Origin: JBCCGR01 sp039029195
GTDB taxonomy: Bacteria > Pseudomonadota > Alphaproteobacteria > Rhizobiales > Rhizobiaceae
Direction of reading: 5' to 3'
DNA: 64,000 nucleotides
Assembly: GCA_039029195.1 (NCBI GenBank)
Contig: JBCCGR010000020.1
Location: 1-64,000 of the forward strand
In this document: positions 25,614-33,829 of the stretch, one piece after another
Position numbering within the stretch: position 1 is the first letter of the stretch
Layout of the letters: each line of letters opens with the position of its first letter
Notes under the pieces: generated by a model
Seen by the model: only the letters and a program-made list of their open reading frames with translations
Told to the model about the DNA's origin: nothing
Databases searched by the model: none
Position numbers and translations under genes: made by a program

Positions 25614-26585
25614 ATGTCCGCACTCGCACAAGCCGCCGCACCCAACACGTTTGATGAAGTTGTTCTCTCAGCACCCGATCTTCTGTCGGAGCGTGCCCTA
25701 TGGCTTGAATACTTGGCCGGGGAAAAACGCATGGCGGAAAAGACTATCGACGCTTACGAACGCGACTTGCGACAGTTCCTCCTGTTTCAGATCCACTATC
25801 TGGGGCGACCGGCGCAGCTGACAGATGTCGCAGATCTGAAACCATCGGAGGTTCGCGCTTTTCTCGCCCGCCGGCGCAAAGATGGTGCGGGTGCCCGCAC
25901 CCTGGGGCGCGGTCTCGCCGGACTTCGGTCTTTCATTCGATATCTTGAAAAAAAGGGGCTTGCCTCCAGCGCAGGTGTTGGTTCGATGCGCGCGCCCAAA
26001 CAGGCCAAAACCCTTCCGAAACCCGTATCCGCTGATCAGGCGCTGCAATTGAGCCATGCAAGATCCCAACTTGCCGAAGAGCCTTGGATTGCAGCCCGAG
26101 ACGCGGCGATGTTGAGCTTGCTTTATGGCTGCGGCCTGCGCATTTCCGAAGCGCTTGGCCTGAGACGAGAGGATTTTCGTGATTCAAGCGCCACCAGCCT
26201 GAGGATCACCGGTAAGGGCGGCAAGACCCGCATCGTTCCGCTGCTGCCGGTCGTGCATGAGGCGGTCGCCGCCTATCTTCGACTTTGCCCTTACTCACCC
26301 TTGGAAAATGAGCCCTTGTTCCGCGGAGCCAAGGGTGGCGTGCTGCGCCCGGAAATCGTGCAGAAAGCCGTGCGTGCACTGCGTGGTGCGCTGGGACTGC
26401 CCCAGTCTGCAACCCCGCACGCATTGCGCCACTCCTTTGCAACGCACCTCCTGTCAGCAGGCGCAGATCTGCGATCCATTCAGGAACTCCTGGGCCATGC
26501 GAGCCTGTCGACGACGCAAATCTACACGCAAGTCGACAGCGAGCATCTGCTTTCTGTGTTCAAAAAGGCCCATCCGCGCGCCTGA
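25614..26585 (+). CDS. xerC: Site-specific tyrosine recombinase XerC
   Basis: A 323-residue tyrosine recombinase that resolves chromosome dimers at dif with XerD. The N-terminal SAM-like core-binding domain (about 24-120) precedes the catalytic domain with Arg176, Lys201, His269, Arg272, His295 and Tyr304 (HALRHSFATHLL, LGHASLSTTQIYT). The chromosomal setting, without att-like repeats or phage genes, argues for the housekeeping Xer type. The length and N-terminus fit alphaproteobacterial XerC better than XerD. GGAGA lies nine bases before the ATG. Confidence 0.9.
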   Translation: MSALAQAAAPNTFDEVVLSAPDLLSERALWLEYLAGEKRMAEKTIDAYERDLRQFLLFQIHYLGRPAQLTDVADLKPSEVRAFLARRRKDGAGARTLGRGLAGLRSFIRYLEKKGLASSAGVGSMRAPKQAKTLPKPVSADQALQLSHARSQLAEEPWIAARDAAMLSLLYGCGLRISEALGLRREDFRDSSATSLRITGKGGKTRIVPLLPVVHEAVAAYLRLCPYSPLENEPLFRGAKGGVLRPEIVQKAVRALRGALGLPQSATPHALRHSFATHLLSAGADLRSIQELLGHASLSTTQIYTQVDSEHLLSVFKKAHPRA

Positions 26586-26675
26586 TTCGCGAGCACTTTC
26601 GCGGTTGGATTAATCATTTGGCCGCATTCATTGCGTTAAACTAGGGTAACAACATCAAAACTGCCCGAGCAGACC

Positions 26676-27767
26676 ATGAACCGTCTCGACGCTTTCCTTG
26701 ATCGCAGCATCACAATCGCTATCGGCATCAAACTATGCCTCGTCGCATCCATGCTTGTCGTACTTGCCGGAGCCAGTGGCGCGGGTGCCCAATCCAAGAC
26801 GGCACAAGCGCAAGAAATTGTCTGCAAGGGGAAGAACATCTTTCCCGCGCTGAAGGCAGAAGACCCTGCAGCCTATGCCGCCATCCTGAGCGAAGCCGAC
26901 AAGCTTTTGAACGGCGAATCCCTCTTTTGGAAAATCGAAAAAGAGGGCAGCGCTCCCTCCTGGCTGCTCGGCACCATGCACATGGCCGACCCACGAGTGG
27001 TCGATATGCCGGAAGCCGCTGACAAGGCCTTGCAACAGGCGAGCGCAATTGCAGTTGAAATCGCGGAGGCCGCAAACGAAGAAAAGATGGCAGCTGCCAT
27101 GATGTCCTTGCGTAAATACACGATGCTGACCGATGGCAGCACGCTGGAGGACAAGCTCTCGCCGGATCTGGTTGAAGCGCTGAAGGCCAAAACCGGCACC
27201 CAGCCCACACCGTGGTTTTTGTTGAAGCGCATGCAGCCCTGGGTGGTTGCAGCCATGATCACCTTGCCGGAATGCGAACTCGCTCGAAAGCGCGCCAAGA
27301 TGCCGTTTCTCGATCGGGTGATTGCGCAAAAGGCTGCCGAACTTGATATCCCGCTTGAAGGGCTTGAAACCATTGAGGAACAGATCAAGGCCATCGCCGG
27401 CATGTCGCCGGAGTTTCATCTTGAAGCGCTCAGCGAAACCATCAAATTGGGTGATCGCGTCGACGATATGGTCGAAACCATGATCCGCATCTATGAATCA
27501 GGTCAGATCGGGCTGATTTGGCCGTTGCTGGAACATATCTCCAGACAATCCGGTGGGAAAACCGATTATGCCGACTTCCAGGCCGCCATGATCGATCGAC
27601 GCAACCAGACAATGCTGGACCGCGCTGTGCCACTGATTGAGAAGGGCAAAGTGTTCATCGCCGTCGGTGCACTGCATCTGCCGGGCGAAAAGGGGCTTGT
27701 GAACCTGTTGCAGGAGCAGGGCTACAAACTGACGCCGCTGGTTGCTTCAACGCCGGTGGCTGACTAG
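26676..27767 (+). CDS. TraB/GumN family protein
   Basis: A 363-residue protein with an N-terminal signal anchor or signal peptide (about residues 11-38, ending GASGAGAQ). The two GxxH motifs that define the family are GTMH (99-102) and GALH near residue 330, where metal binding is expected. Members of this superfamily (Tiki/TraB-like) are suspected metalloproteases, but the bacterial GumN-type proteins have no settled function. It is followed 43 bp downstream by a ClpP-fold-like gene, probably in one transcript. Confidence 0.88.
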   Translation: MNRLDAFLDRSITIAIGIKLCLVASMLVVLAGASGAGAQSKTAQAQEIVCKGKNIFPALKAEDPAAYAAILSEADKLLNGESLFWKIEKEGSAPSWLLGTMHMADPRVVDMPEAADKALQQASAIAVEIAEAANEEKMAAAMMSLRKYTMLTDGSTLEDKLSPDLVEALKAKTGTQPTPWFLLKRMQPWVVAAMITLPECELARKRAKMPFLDRVIAQKAAELDIPLEGLETIEEQIKAIAGMSPEFHLEALSETIKLGDRVDDMVETMIRIYESGQIGLIWPLLEHISRQSGGKTDYADFQAAMIDRRNQTMLDRAVPLIEKGKVFIAVGALHLPGEKGLVNLLQEQGYKLTPLVASTPVAD

Positions 27768-27810
27768 GCCACGGACTTTACGTCGCCTCCCTGAGGTCTA
27801 TGCTGATGGC

Positions 27811-28674
27811 ATGACCTCTGGTTTCGAGCGTCGGACAATTAAACCGGCAAACGCATTCTTCAGCCCGTGGCTTGGGCTGGCAATCATCGTTGGCGGCCTG
27901 CTGTTGGGCCTGCGATTTCTCGCTGGAGAGAGCCTGGAATTTCTTCCGCGCCCTGCGAGCGATACCATAATCTACGGCTGGCTTGCCACCAGCCTCATCA
28001 TCCTTGCGCTGCAGTGTTTTGCCGCGATTCGATTGAAGCCGTATCTGGGTTCGGGCGCGGACATTCGTTCGCTTGGCACAATGGTCAACGCTGCCATTGC
28101 GGTGACCGTATTCTGGACTGCCCTTCAGGCGTTGGATGCGCTGAGCCGTTCAAGCCCCGACCGAACCGGCATCATCGCAAGCAGCGTCCAAAAACCCACG
28201 CTTCCGCTTCTGCAAGGTGGCAAGGCCATCGTGATTGAAACTGATATCAGTTTTGAAACCTCAACGGCGCTCAAAACCATGTTGCAGGATCACCCTGACC
28301 TGAGGTTGGTCGTGTTCGACAGCAATGGTGGACGGATATTTGCAGCCCGTGCGCTTGCGCGAACCATACTGGCTCATCAGCTCAACACACATGTGAAAGG
28401 CAAATGCCACTCCGCCTGCACCATCGCCTTTATGGCGGGCAACGAGCGATCAATGGCTGAAGATGGAACCTTGGGGTTTCATCGCTACAAGCTGGAACGG
28501 GAATCGCCGCTTAAGGGCAATCCACTTGATGTTGAGATGGAGAAGGACCGTCGCTTCTTTACAGAACGCGGCGTTTCGAAATTCTTTTTGAGCAAGATTT
28601 TTTTGTCAAACCACGAAAACATCTGGAGACCTGCGCGGTCTGAGCTCATTTCAGCCGGAGTGCTCAATCAGTAA
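27811..28674 (+). CDS. Membrane-anchored ClpP/crotonase-fold-like protein (COG3904-like)
   Basis: A 287-residue protein with three membrane helices (about residues 21-40, 51-68 and 85-102) and a C-terminal domain outside the membrane. That domain reads LVVFDSNGG...AARALARTI...THVKGKCHSACTIAFMAGNERSM, the pattern of ClpP-fold periplasmic proteins, where the Ser of HSAC and a downstream His (LGFHRY) could be catalytic. Peptidase activity is an inference. The ATG at 27811 is used; the open frame starts 23 codons earlier, overlapping the TraB/GumN gene in another frame. The ribosome-binding site is distant (GAGG 14 bases away). Confidence 0.75.
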   Translation: MTSGFERRTIKPANAFFSPWLGLAIIVGGLLLGLRFLAGESLEFLPRPASDTIIYGWLATSLIILALQCFAAIRLKPYLGSGADIRSLGTMVNAAIAVTVFWTALQALDALSRSSPDRTGIIASSVQKPTLPLLQGGKAIVIETDISFETSTALKTMLQDHPDLRLVVFDSNGGRIFAARALARTILAHQLNTHVKGKCHSACTIAFMAGNERSMAEDGTLGFHRYKLERESPLKGNPLDVEMEKDRRFFTERGVSKFFLSKIFLSNHENIWRPARSELISAGVLNQ

Positions 28675-28697
28675 TTTCAGTGACGGAATTTAATTCA

Positions 28698-28765
28698 ACC
28701 CTCCCTCCTGGATTGTCCTGAACATTGGGGGCGACATTACGATCAGGATAATGAGGAGGGAGGGT
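28698..28765. repeat. Long imperfect hairpin between convergent genes
   Basis: A 12-bp perfect inverted repeat, ACCCTCCCTCCT and AGGAGGGAGGGT, encloses a second pair (ATTGTCCTGA / TCAGGATAAT, nine of ten matching) and a 21-base loop containing GGGGGC. The stem totals about 22 bp. No T-run follows on either strand, so a simple intrinsic terminator is not obvious. Confidence 0.7.
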
Positions 28766-28859
28766 CGAAACTCTGCACGTAATACTCATGTGCAGAATTC
28801 AACTAGGGCAGCAGTTTAACGGGGGCATGACATCCGCGGTCCTAGCCAAATTTTCGTAT

Positions 28860-30386
28860 CTAGTGATCGTCTTCCTCTTCTTCCTGTTTGAAGATCACGA
28901 GATTCTTGAGGAAAGCGATAAGCGCTTTTTGATCACCTTCCGAGAGATCGAGATAGTTCTTGCGTGCCGCAGATCCCGCACCGCCATGGTAGAGGATCGC
29001 CTCGTCAAGCGTGGTGGCTCGGCCATCATGCAGCCACGGTCCTGTCGACCCCACACCGGCGAGCGAACGGGTTGGCCACATGCGTGCTCCGATCTTCAGC
29101 GGATCATCCGGGTCTGCGAGCCCTTCACCCATGTCGTGACGTTTGAAGTCGGTGAACCAGTGGGCGAGCGCCGTTCCGCCCTGAGCCGTCTTCATCGCAC
29201 CCAGAAGAACGGTCTTGCCGGCCTTTGTTTCAATACGGTTGTTCGGCTGATCCTTGGTCATGTCGAGCCAAATCGCGAGATCCTGCTTCAGCGCATGGTC
29301 ACTCGGTTTTTCACCACTGGGGAATGCCACATCATGAAACCCAGGCGTGGTGCTTGGTTCGGAGAAGACCGGATTTTCAAGCCGCATCTCAGGAATGTGG
29401 CAGGTCCCGCAGCCTGTCGCGCCAAACACCGAACGCCCGTGCTCGATTTCCTTGCGCTCTTCCGCTGACACATTCTCAAGACCCAGATCAGCCAATTCCA
29501 GTTTGGTGACCGGGCGTTCAAGGCCTGCCATGTAAATGGTCAGCGCGGTCATGTCGCCGACGGTCAACTCATTGGTGATGCCGTCATGGTCGCCGTCCTT
29601 GTCACCAACCAGCTCGACGCCCTGAAGACCAAGTTCGTTGTGCGCAGCACCTCGTGTGAAAGCCCGGATTGTGGAATGGTTGCCTTTCCAGCCAAAGGCT
29701 TTCACCACCAGATCGGTGTCGATGCCCTCAAGCTTGCTCCAGTCAAACTGAACCTTGCACGGGCTTTCAGAAACCCGGTTGATCGTCACGCTCCCGAAGG
29801 AAACAGATTTTGCAGAAAGATTTGCGATAGCCGTACCCGATTTGCAGGCTTCTGCCTTCGCGGCATCGCGTTGGGCATAGAGCTCCACACTCATTTCTTC
29901 TGCGAGACGTTGAGGAATGCCAAGCGCGAAGAGTGGCAACGTGTTTCGTTCCAGAAATTTGGACGGGTCGCCCGTGTGGCCGGGATCGACAACCACATTC
30001 ACCGCAACATCACCTGCCCCGTTCGGACCGGGTGCGTTGTGGCAGGCGATACAGGATGTGGCGTTCGGCCCTCCCTCGCGCTCTGGCGTGTGCTTCGCCC
30101 ACTCCTTTTCGCCTTTCAGATCGGCGCGGGGAAAGCGCGAGAAGCGGCGACCCTCCCCCACATTCGCACCCACCCCGCGCGCGGCGGAGAAACTGAATTC
30201 TGTCAGTTCGTCACCCGCCTCAAAGGCATGTTCAAATGCCGCATTCGGCCCTTTTTCTTTGGACATCGCATTGAGGTCAGCCTGATTAACAGGCTTCAAT
30301 TCTTCCTCTTCTGCAATCACTGAACCCGCCAGAAGCGGTAATATGGCTGCTGTCGACAAAAAAATGTGGCGAAACCGTGCGGTCAT
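28860..30386 (-). CDS. Di-heme c-type oxidoreductase (DUF1111/COG3488)
   Basis: A 508-residue exported protein of the 'thiol oxidoreductase' family with c-type heme. The signal peptide is clear (MTARFRHIFLSTAAILPLLAGSVIAEEEE). Two heme-binding motifs are seen: CIACH near residue 120 and CGTCH in the C-terminal cytochrome domain, followed by IPEMRL, where Met may be the axial ligand. The C-terminus ends in an acidic EEEEDDH tail. The ATG at 30386 has AGGGAG seven bases upstream; the longer open frame begins at 30455. The family probably transfers electrons in the periplasm; its substrate is not established. These genes often accompany EfeO/imelysin iron-uptake genes, but none is here. Confidence 0.9.
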   Translation of the reverse strand: MTARFRHIFLSTAAILPLLAGSVIAEEEELKPVNQADLNAMSKEKGPNAAFEHAFEAGDELTEFSFSAARGVGANVGEGRRFSRFPRADLKGEKEWAKHTPEREGGPNATSCIACHNAPGPNGAGDVAVNVVVDPGHTGDPSKFLERNTLPLFALGIPQRLAEEMSVELYAQRDAAKAEACKSGTAIANLSAKSVSFGSVTINRVSESPCKVQFDWSKLEGIDTDLVVKAFGWKGNHSTIRAFTRGAAHNELGLQGVELVGDKDGDHDGITNELTVGDMTALTIYMAGLERPVTKLELADLGLENVSAEERKEIEHGRSVFGATGCGTCHIPEMRLENPVFSEPSTTPGFHDVAFPSGEKPSDHALKQDLAIWLDMTKDQPNNRIETKAGKTVLLGAMKTAQGGTALAHWFTDFKRHDMGEGLADPDDPLKIGARMWPTRSLAGVGSTGPWLHDGRATTLDEAILYHGGAGSAARKNYLDLSEGDQKALIAFLKNLVIFKQEEEEDDH

Positions 30387-30646
30387 TCCAAACTCCCTAA
30401 AATTGTCACATCCAGCCAGTTGATCCAGTCGCTCGCTGTGGGTTCGTCGCACCAATTGTGCTTTCGCCTCATCGCCCGAAGCAGCGATGCGACGGGTTAT
30501 GGGTGATCACGATGAAGTGAAACTGAAATCCGTCTTCAGCTTGGTTTAAGGTTGGATAGGAGCAGGCGCGTGTATCGCGAATCATCAATCTGCGTCGACC
30601 ACGGCCGCCACGTCTCTAGAGTTAGTAGATTGAAATTAAAGGGCTA

Positions 30647-31960
30647 TCAGTTTTGGTGCTGGAGCGTGACCTGAACCTGCAATCCGCCCAGAGGGGAACG
30701 ATCAAAGCGGATTTCGCCTTTGTGACGCTCGACGATATCATTCACAATGGTCAGACCGAGGCCTGAACCTGAACGCTTTTCGTCAAGCCGCGCACCTTGC
30801 GCCAGCACATAATCATAGCGATCTTCAGGGATGCCTGGGCCATCGTCATCCACCTGAAACTGGCAGACGCCACCCTTGATCTGAATGTTGATATGCACCC
30901 TTGAATCGCCGAACTTCGCTGCATTCTCGATGAGGTTTCCAAGCAGTTCCATGGCCTCTGGACGGCCCATCTGAGCAACCAACGCAGCGTCACCATCGAT
31001 CTGAAAGGATATGTCGGGAAACACCCGGCCAATAGCCTGCACGACCTCCTGCGCCACTTCCACGATTTTCGTGCGCATCGGGACGGCCACATCTTCAGGT
31101 GCCGCGACGGCGAGACTGAGATGACGATCGGCAGCGGCAGATACATTCTCCACCGCCTGGTCAGCCAGTTTGATGTTCAGTTCTTCTCCGCGTCTCAACT
31201 TCAACAGCTCATTGCGCAGGATCGCTGAAGGTGTCTTCAGCGCGTGAGCCAGATTGGCCGCCTGAAGTCTGCCCTTTTCGCGAAGCCGTTCATTGCGTTC
31301 CAGCATCAGATTGAGGTCATCGACCAGCGGCGCCAATTCGGACGGAAACTCACCGGAGATCGCACCGTTTTGCTTTTCATGGCGCACTGCCACCGCTTTT
31401 TGCAGTTGTCGTATCGGGCTGAGCGCCGACTGGAGCAGCAGAACCGCCGCAACCATGAGGATCGTTCCGAGAATCCCGGCGGACACCCAAAGCGCTTGCT
31501 GAAAGACGGCCGTTTCTTCCGTTAGCGCAGATTTGTCGGCAGCGACGTAGAGCGTCCAGTTCCGCCCGTCAGGGCTGATCGTGGTCTGCTTGAGGACCCG
31601 AATGCGCTGCTCGTCAGGGCCGTCCGCGTCAACGGCACTGTCACCCTCGACCATTACGTCAAGGCCGACATCCCACAACGAGCGCGAACGATAGCTCAGT
31701 CCGGTCGTATCTTCTGCTTGCCAATAGGCGCCGGAATAGACCCTGGAATAGTCAGGATTGATCATCTGATTGGTCGGGTCTTCAGACGACTTTGCAATCG
31801 CCGCATTCAACAGGGTGATCTGGCTTATGAGGCGTTGATCAAACTGACGCTCTGCGGACCCGCGAAACACATCAAGAATGATCCAGCCGCCAACACCCAA
31901 AGCCAGAGCCACCCAGACGAGTGAAGCCAGGATCGCTCTGGCGGTGAGAGATCGCGTCAT
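30647..31960 (-). CDS. Sensor histidine kinase, PhoQ/FeuQ-like
   Basis: A 437-residue inner-membrane kinase: helix one about 9-31, a periplasmic sensing domain about 32-155, helix two about 158-178 and a HAMP-like linker. The DHp helix has His239 in NLAHALKTPSA, which resembles the PhoQ-type LTHSLKTP motif more than the common SHELRTP. The ATPase domain has NLIENAAKFG, DDGPGIP and GSGLGLTIV. Its start overlaps the response regulator stop by four bases (ATGA), so translation is coupled. The expected input is divalent cation, osmotic or envelope stress by analogy with PhoQ and FeuQ; the ligand is not known. Confidence 0.93.
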   Translation of the reverse strand: MTRSLTARAILASLVWVALALGVGGWIILDVFRGSAERQFDQRLISQITLLNAAIAKSSEDPTNQMINPDYSRVYSGAYWQAEDTTGLSYRSRSLWDVGLDVMVEGDSAVDADGPDEQRIRVLKQTTISPDGRNWTLYVAADKSALTEETAVFQQALWVSAGILGTILMVAAVLLLQSALSPIRQLQKAVAVRHEKQNGAISGEFPSELAPLVDDLNLMLERNERLREKGRLQAANLAHALKTPSAILRNELLKLRRGEELNIKLADQAVENVSAAADRHLSLAVAAPEDVAVPMRTKIVEVAQEVVQAIGRVFPDISFQIDGDAALVAQMGRPEAMELLGNLIENAAKFGDSRVHINIQIKGGVCQFQVDDDGPGIPEDRYDYVLAQGARLDEKRSGSGLGLTIVNDIVERHKGEIRFDRSPLGGLQVQVTLQHQN

Positions 31961-32619
31961 CCACGCACACCAATTGTGTAGCCGCGTCCACGAATGGTGT
32001 TGATGAAACTGCCCCCAAGTTTTTGACGAAGCCGGGCGACATAAACCTCCACGGTGTTGGAATCCCGTTCTTCGTTGTAACCGTAAATCTTCTCGGCCAG
32101 CTCGCCTTTGCTGTGAATCTTGTCGGGTCGCATCATCATTGCCACCAGTAACTTTTGCTCGTTGGCTGTGAGTTCCACCGCCCGGCCATCGCTGTGCACC
32201 CGGCCGGTTTCGGTGTTCACTGAAACATGTTCATGGTGAAGCTGGGTCGAGGCGACTCCAGCGGAACGGCGAATAAGCGCCCGAATGCGCGCAACCAGTT
32301 CCTCCATCTGAAACGGCTTGACCAGATAGTCGTCTCCGCCGGCGTTCAGACCATCCACCCGATCCTGCCAACGTCCGCGCGCGGTAAGGATGAGCACGGG
32401 AGTTTTCACATCATTGGCGCGCCACTCGCGAATGATAGTAACACCATCCTTGATTGGCAGTCCGAGGTCCAGAACGATTGCGTCGTAGGGTTCGCTTTCG
32501 CCCATATAACCGCCGTCTTCCCCATCGTGAGACAGGTCGATGGTGAATCCCTCGCGCTCGAGTTCCGAACGAATTTGTTCGGCAAGGACAACTTCATCTT
32601 CGACAATTAATATCTTCAT
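31957..32619 (-). CDS. OmpR-family response regulator, PhoP/FeuP-like
   Basis: A 220-residue regulator with a receiver domain (phospho-acceptor Asp51 in IVLDLGLP, Lys in LVKPF) and a C-terminal winged helix ending NTIRGRGYTIGVRG. The stretch REWRANDVKTPVLILTARGRWQDRV closely matches enterobacterial PhoP. It is the middle gene of a three-gene unit: its start overlaps the stop of the PepSY protein and its stop overlaps the kinase start, both by four bases. It would be phosphorylated by the kinase downstream. Confidence 0.95.
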   Translation of the reverse strand: MKILIVEDEVVLAEQIRSELEREGFTIDLSHDGEDGGYMGESEPYDAIVLDLGLPIKDGVTIIREWRANDVKTPVLILTARGRWQDRVDGLNAGGDDYLVKPFQMEELVARIRALIRRSAGVASTQLHHEHVSVNTETGRVHSDGRAVELTANEQKLLVAMMMRPDKIHSKGELAEKIYGYNEERDSNTVEVYVARLRQKLGGSFINTIRGRGYTIGVRG

Positions 32620-33335
32620 CGATTTGACGCTCCTGATCCGCCGCCACTTCCAGGCCCGCCCGGCCCGCCTGGTCCACCGGGTCCGGCACGTCCCGTTCGC
32701 CCACGACCACCATTGCCTCTTCCATTGTTTCCGCCACGACTGTTTCCCCTGCCACTCTGGCGGCCACCCGTGGATGACGCCGCTGAGGATGTTGGAGACG
32801 TCGACGTTGAAGCCGACGGTGTTGAAGCGGCTGACGGTCCGGAAGCAGACGGTGCCGGCCCGGATGATCCCTGCGGCGAATTGCTTTGTGCCGGTGAACT
32901 CTGTGCCGAAGGCGCGGGTGATGCAGATGTTGTTGCGCTTGAACTCGCTGGGGATGGTGATGAATCCGGGCTCGGGTCTGACGGACCATCGCCAGACGTC
33001 GTGACACTTTGGGAGGGCCGGTCGCCGCCGCCCGCATTATTGGTCACCTGAAGAACAGCCCCCCGTCTTCCATCAATTAGAACGGCCACAATTCGGCCCT
33101 TCTTGTCGCGGAAATAGACCTTCACCAGCACCCGGCTCCCACGCGGAATGAGTTCAGCATCGAGCATGGTCACTGGCCTGGAAATCGATCCTCTTGCAAC
33201 CTTCAGAAGCCTGGAGAGCGGCAGCACCGCACCCAGTTCGCGTGCACGACGCGCCATATCCTGATCAAGAGCATGTACAGGCTCTGTCAGGCTCAGGCCG
33301 CCAACAAGAACGATGATGAAAACACGAAGAAACAT
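32616..33335 (-). CDS. Exported PepSY-domain protein with a low-complexity Ser/Pro/Gly tail
   Basis: A 239-residue protein with a signal peptide (MFLRVFIIVLVGGLSLTEPVHA) and a PepSY-like domain at about residues 30-96 (VLPLSRLLKVAR...DAELIPRG...KVYFRDKKGRIVAVLIDGRRGAVLQV). The remaining 140 residues are Ser/Pro/Ala-rich, then Gly/Arg-rich, with GGPGGPGGPG repeats near the end. Its start is the first of the operon with the regulator and kinase. Small exported proteins in this position (FeuN in Sinorhizobium) modulate the kinase, so a sensor-inhibitor role is a reasonable inference. The tail is much longer than a minimal PepSY modulator needs. Confidence 0.8.
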   Translation of the reverse strand: MFLRVFIIVLVGGLSLTEPVHALDQDMARRARELGAVLPLSRLLKVARGSISRPVTMLDAELIPRGSRVLVKVYFRDKKGRIVAVLIDGRRGAVLQVTNNAGGGDRPSQSVTTSGDGPSDPSPDSSPSPASSSATTSASPAPSAQSSPAQSNSPQGSSGPAPSASGPSAASTPSASTSTSPTSSAASSTGGRQSGRGNSRGGNNGRGNGGRGRTGRAGPGGPGGPGGPGSGGGSGASNR

Positions 33336-33438
33336 AATTGCCTGTTTGATCCTTGAAGCTGAAACCAGCCTGAAGGCGATGCGGAGTCAGCTTTCCGGAA
33401 GGATTTCGCGGGCGACAATAACACGAGGTGATGCGAAA

Positions 33439-33822
33439 ATGTCACGTAGGTTTGTCACAGCCGTGTTTGGTGGTTTGATTTGTTCGGCTTCGTTGCTGAC
33501 AACGGTTTACGAGGCAACAGCCAGTCAGCATGGCAAGGCGTCCTGGTATGCTATGACGTCACGTACCGCCAGTGGTGAGCGCGCCGATCCAAACAAAATG
33601 ACCGCCGCGCACAGATCGCTGAAATTTGGCACCCGCATTCGGGTCACCAATTTACGAAATGGCCGTTCGGTCGTGGTCTGTGTCAATGATCGCGGGCCAT
33701 TTATTAAAGGGCGGATTGTCGACGTCACCAAGGCTGCAGCGCGAAGGCTCGGATTTGTGCGATCAGGGTGGACCCGCGTTCGCCTCGACGTCACCGGTCG
33801 ACCGTCCAGACGTTGTTCCTGA
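33439..33822 (+). CDS. RlpA-like septal ring lytic transglycosylase family protein
   Basis: A 127-residue exported protein with a signal peptide (MSRRFVTAVFGGLICSASLLTTVYEATA) and a double-psi beta-barrel domain: QHGKASWYAMTSRTASGE, MTAAHRSLKFGTRIRVTNLRNGRSVVVCVNDRGPF and GRIVDVTKAAARRLGF. The conserved Asp in NDRGPF and His in AAHRSL match the RlpA catalytic pair. There is no SPOR domain, so this is the short form. The ATG at 33439 follows GAGGTG by nine bases. It is divergent from the PepSY operon and could be a target of it. Confidence 0.88.
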   Translation: MSRRFVTAVFGGLICSASLLTTVYEATASQHGKASWYAMTSRTASGERADPNKMTAAHRSLKFGTRIRVTNLRNGRSVVVCVNDRGPFIKGRIVDVTKAAARRLGFVRSGWTRVRLDVTGRPSRRCS

Positions 33823-33829
33823 CGAACCG

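Noticed and set aside
25614..26585. Tyrosine recombinase as integrase of a mobile element
   Set aside because: There are no phage, plasmid or cargo genes nearby, no tRNA or att repeats, and the sequence fits housekeeping XerC.
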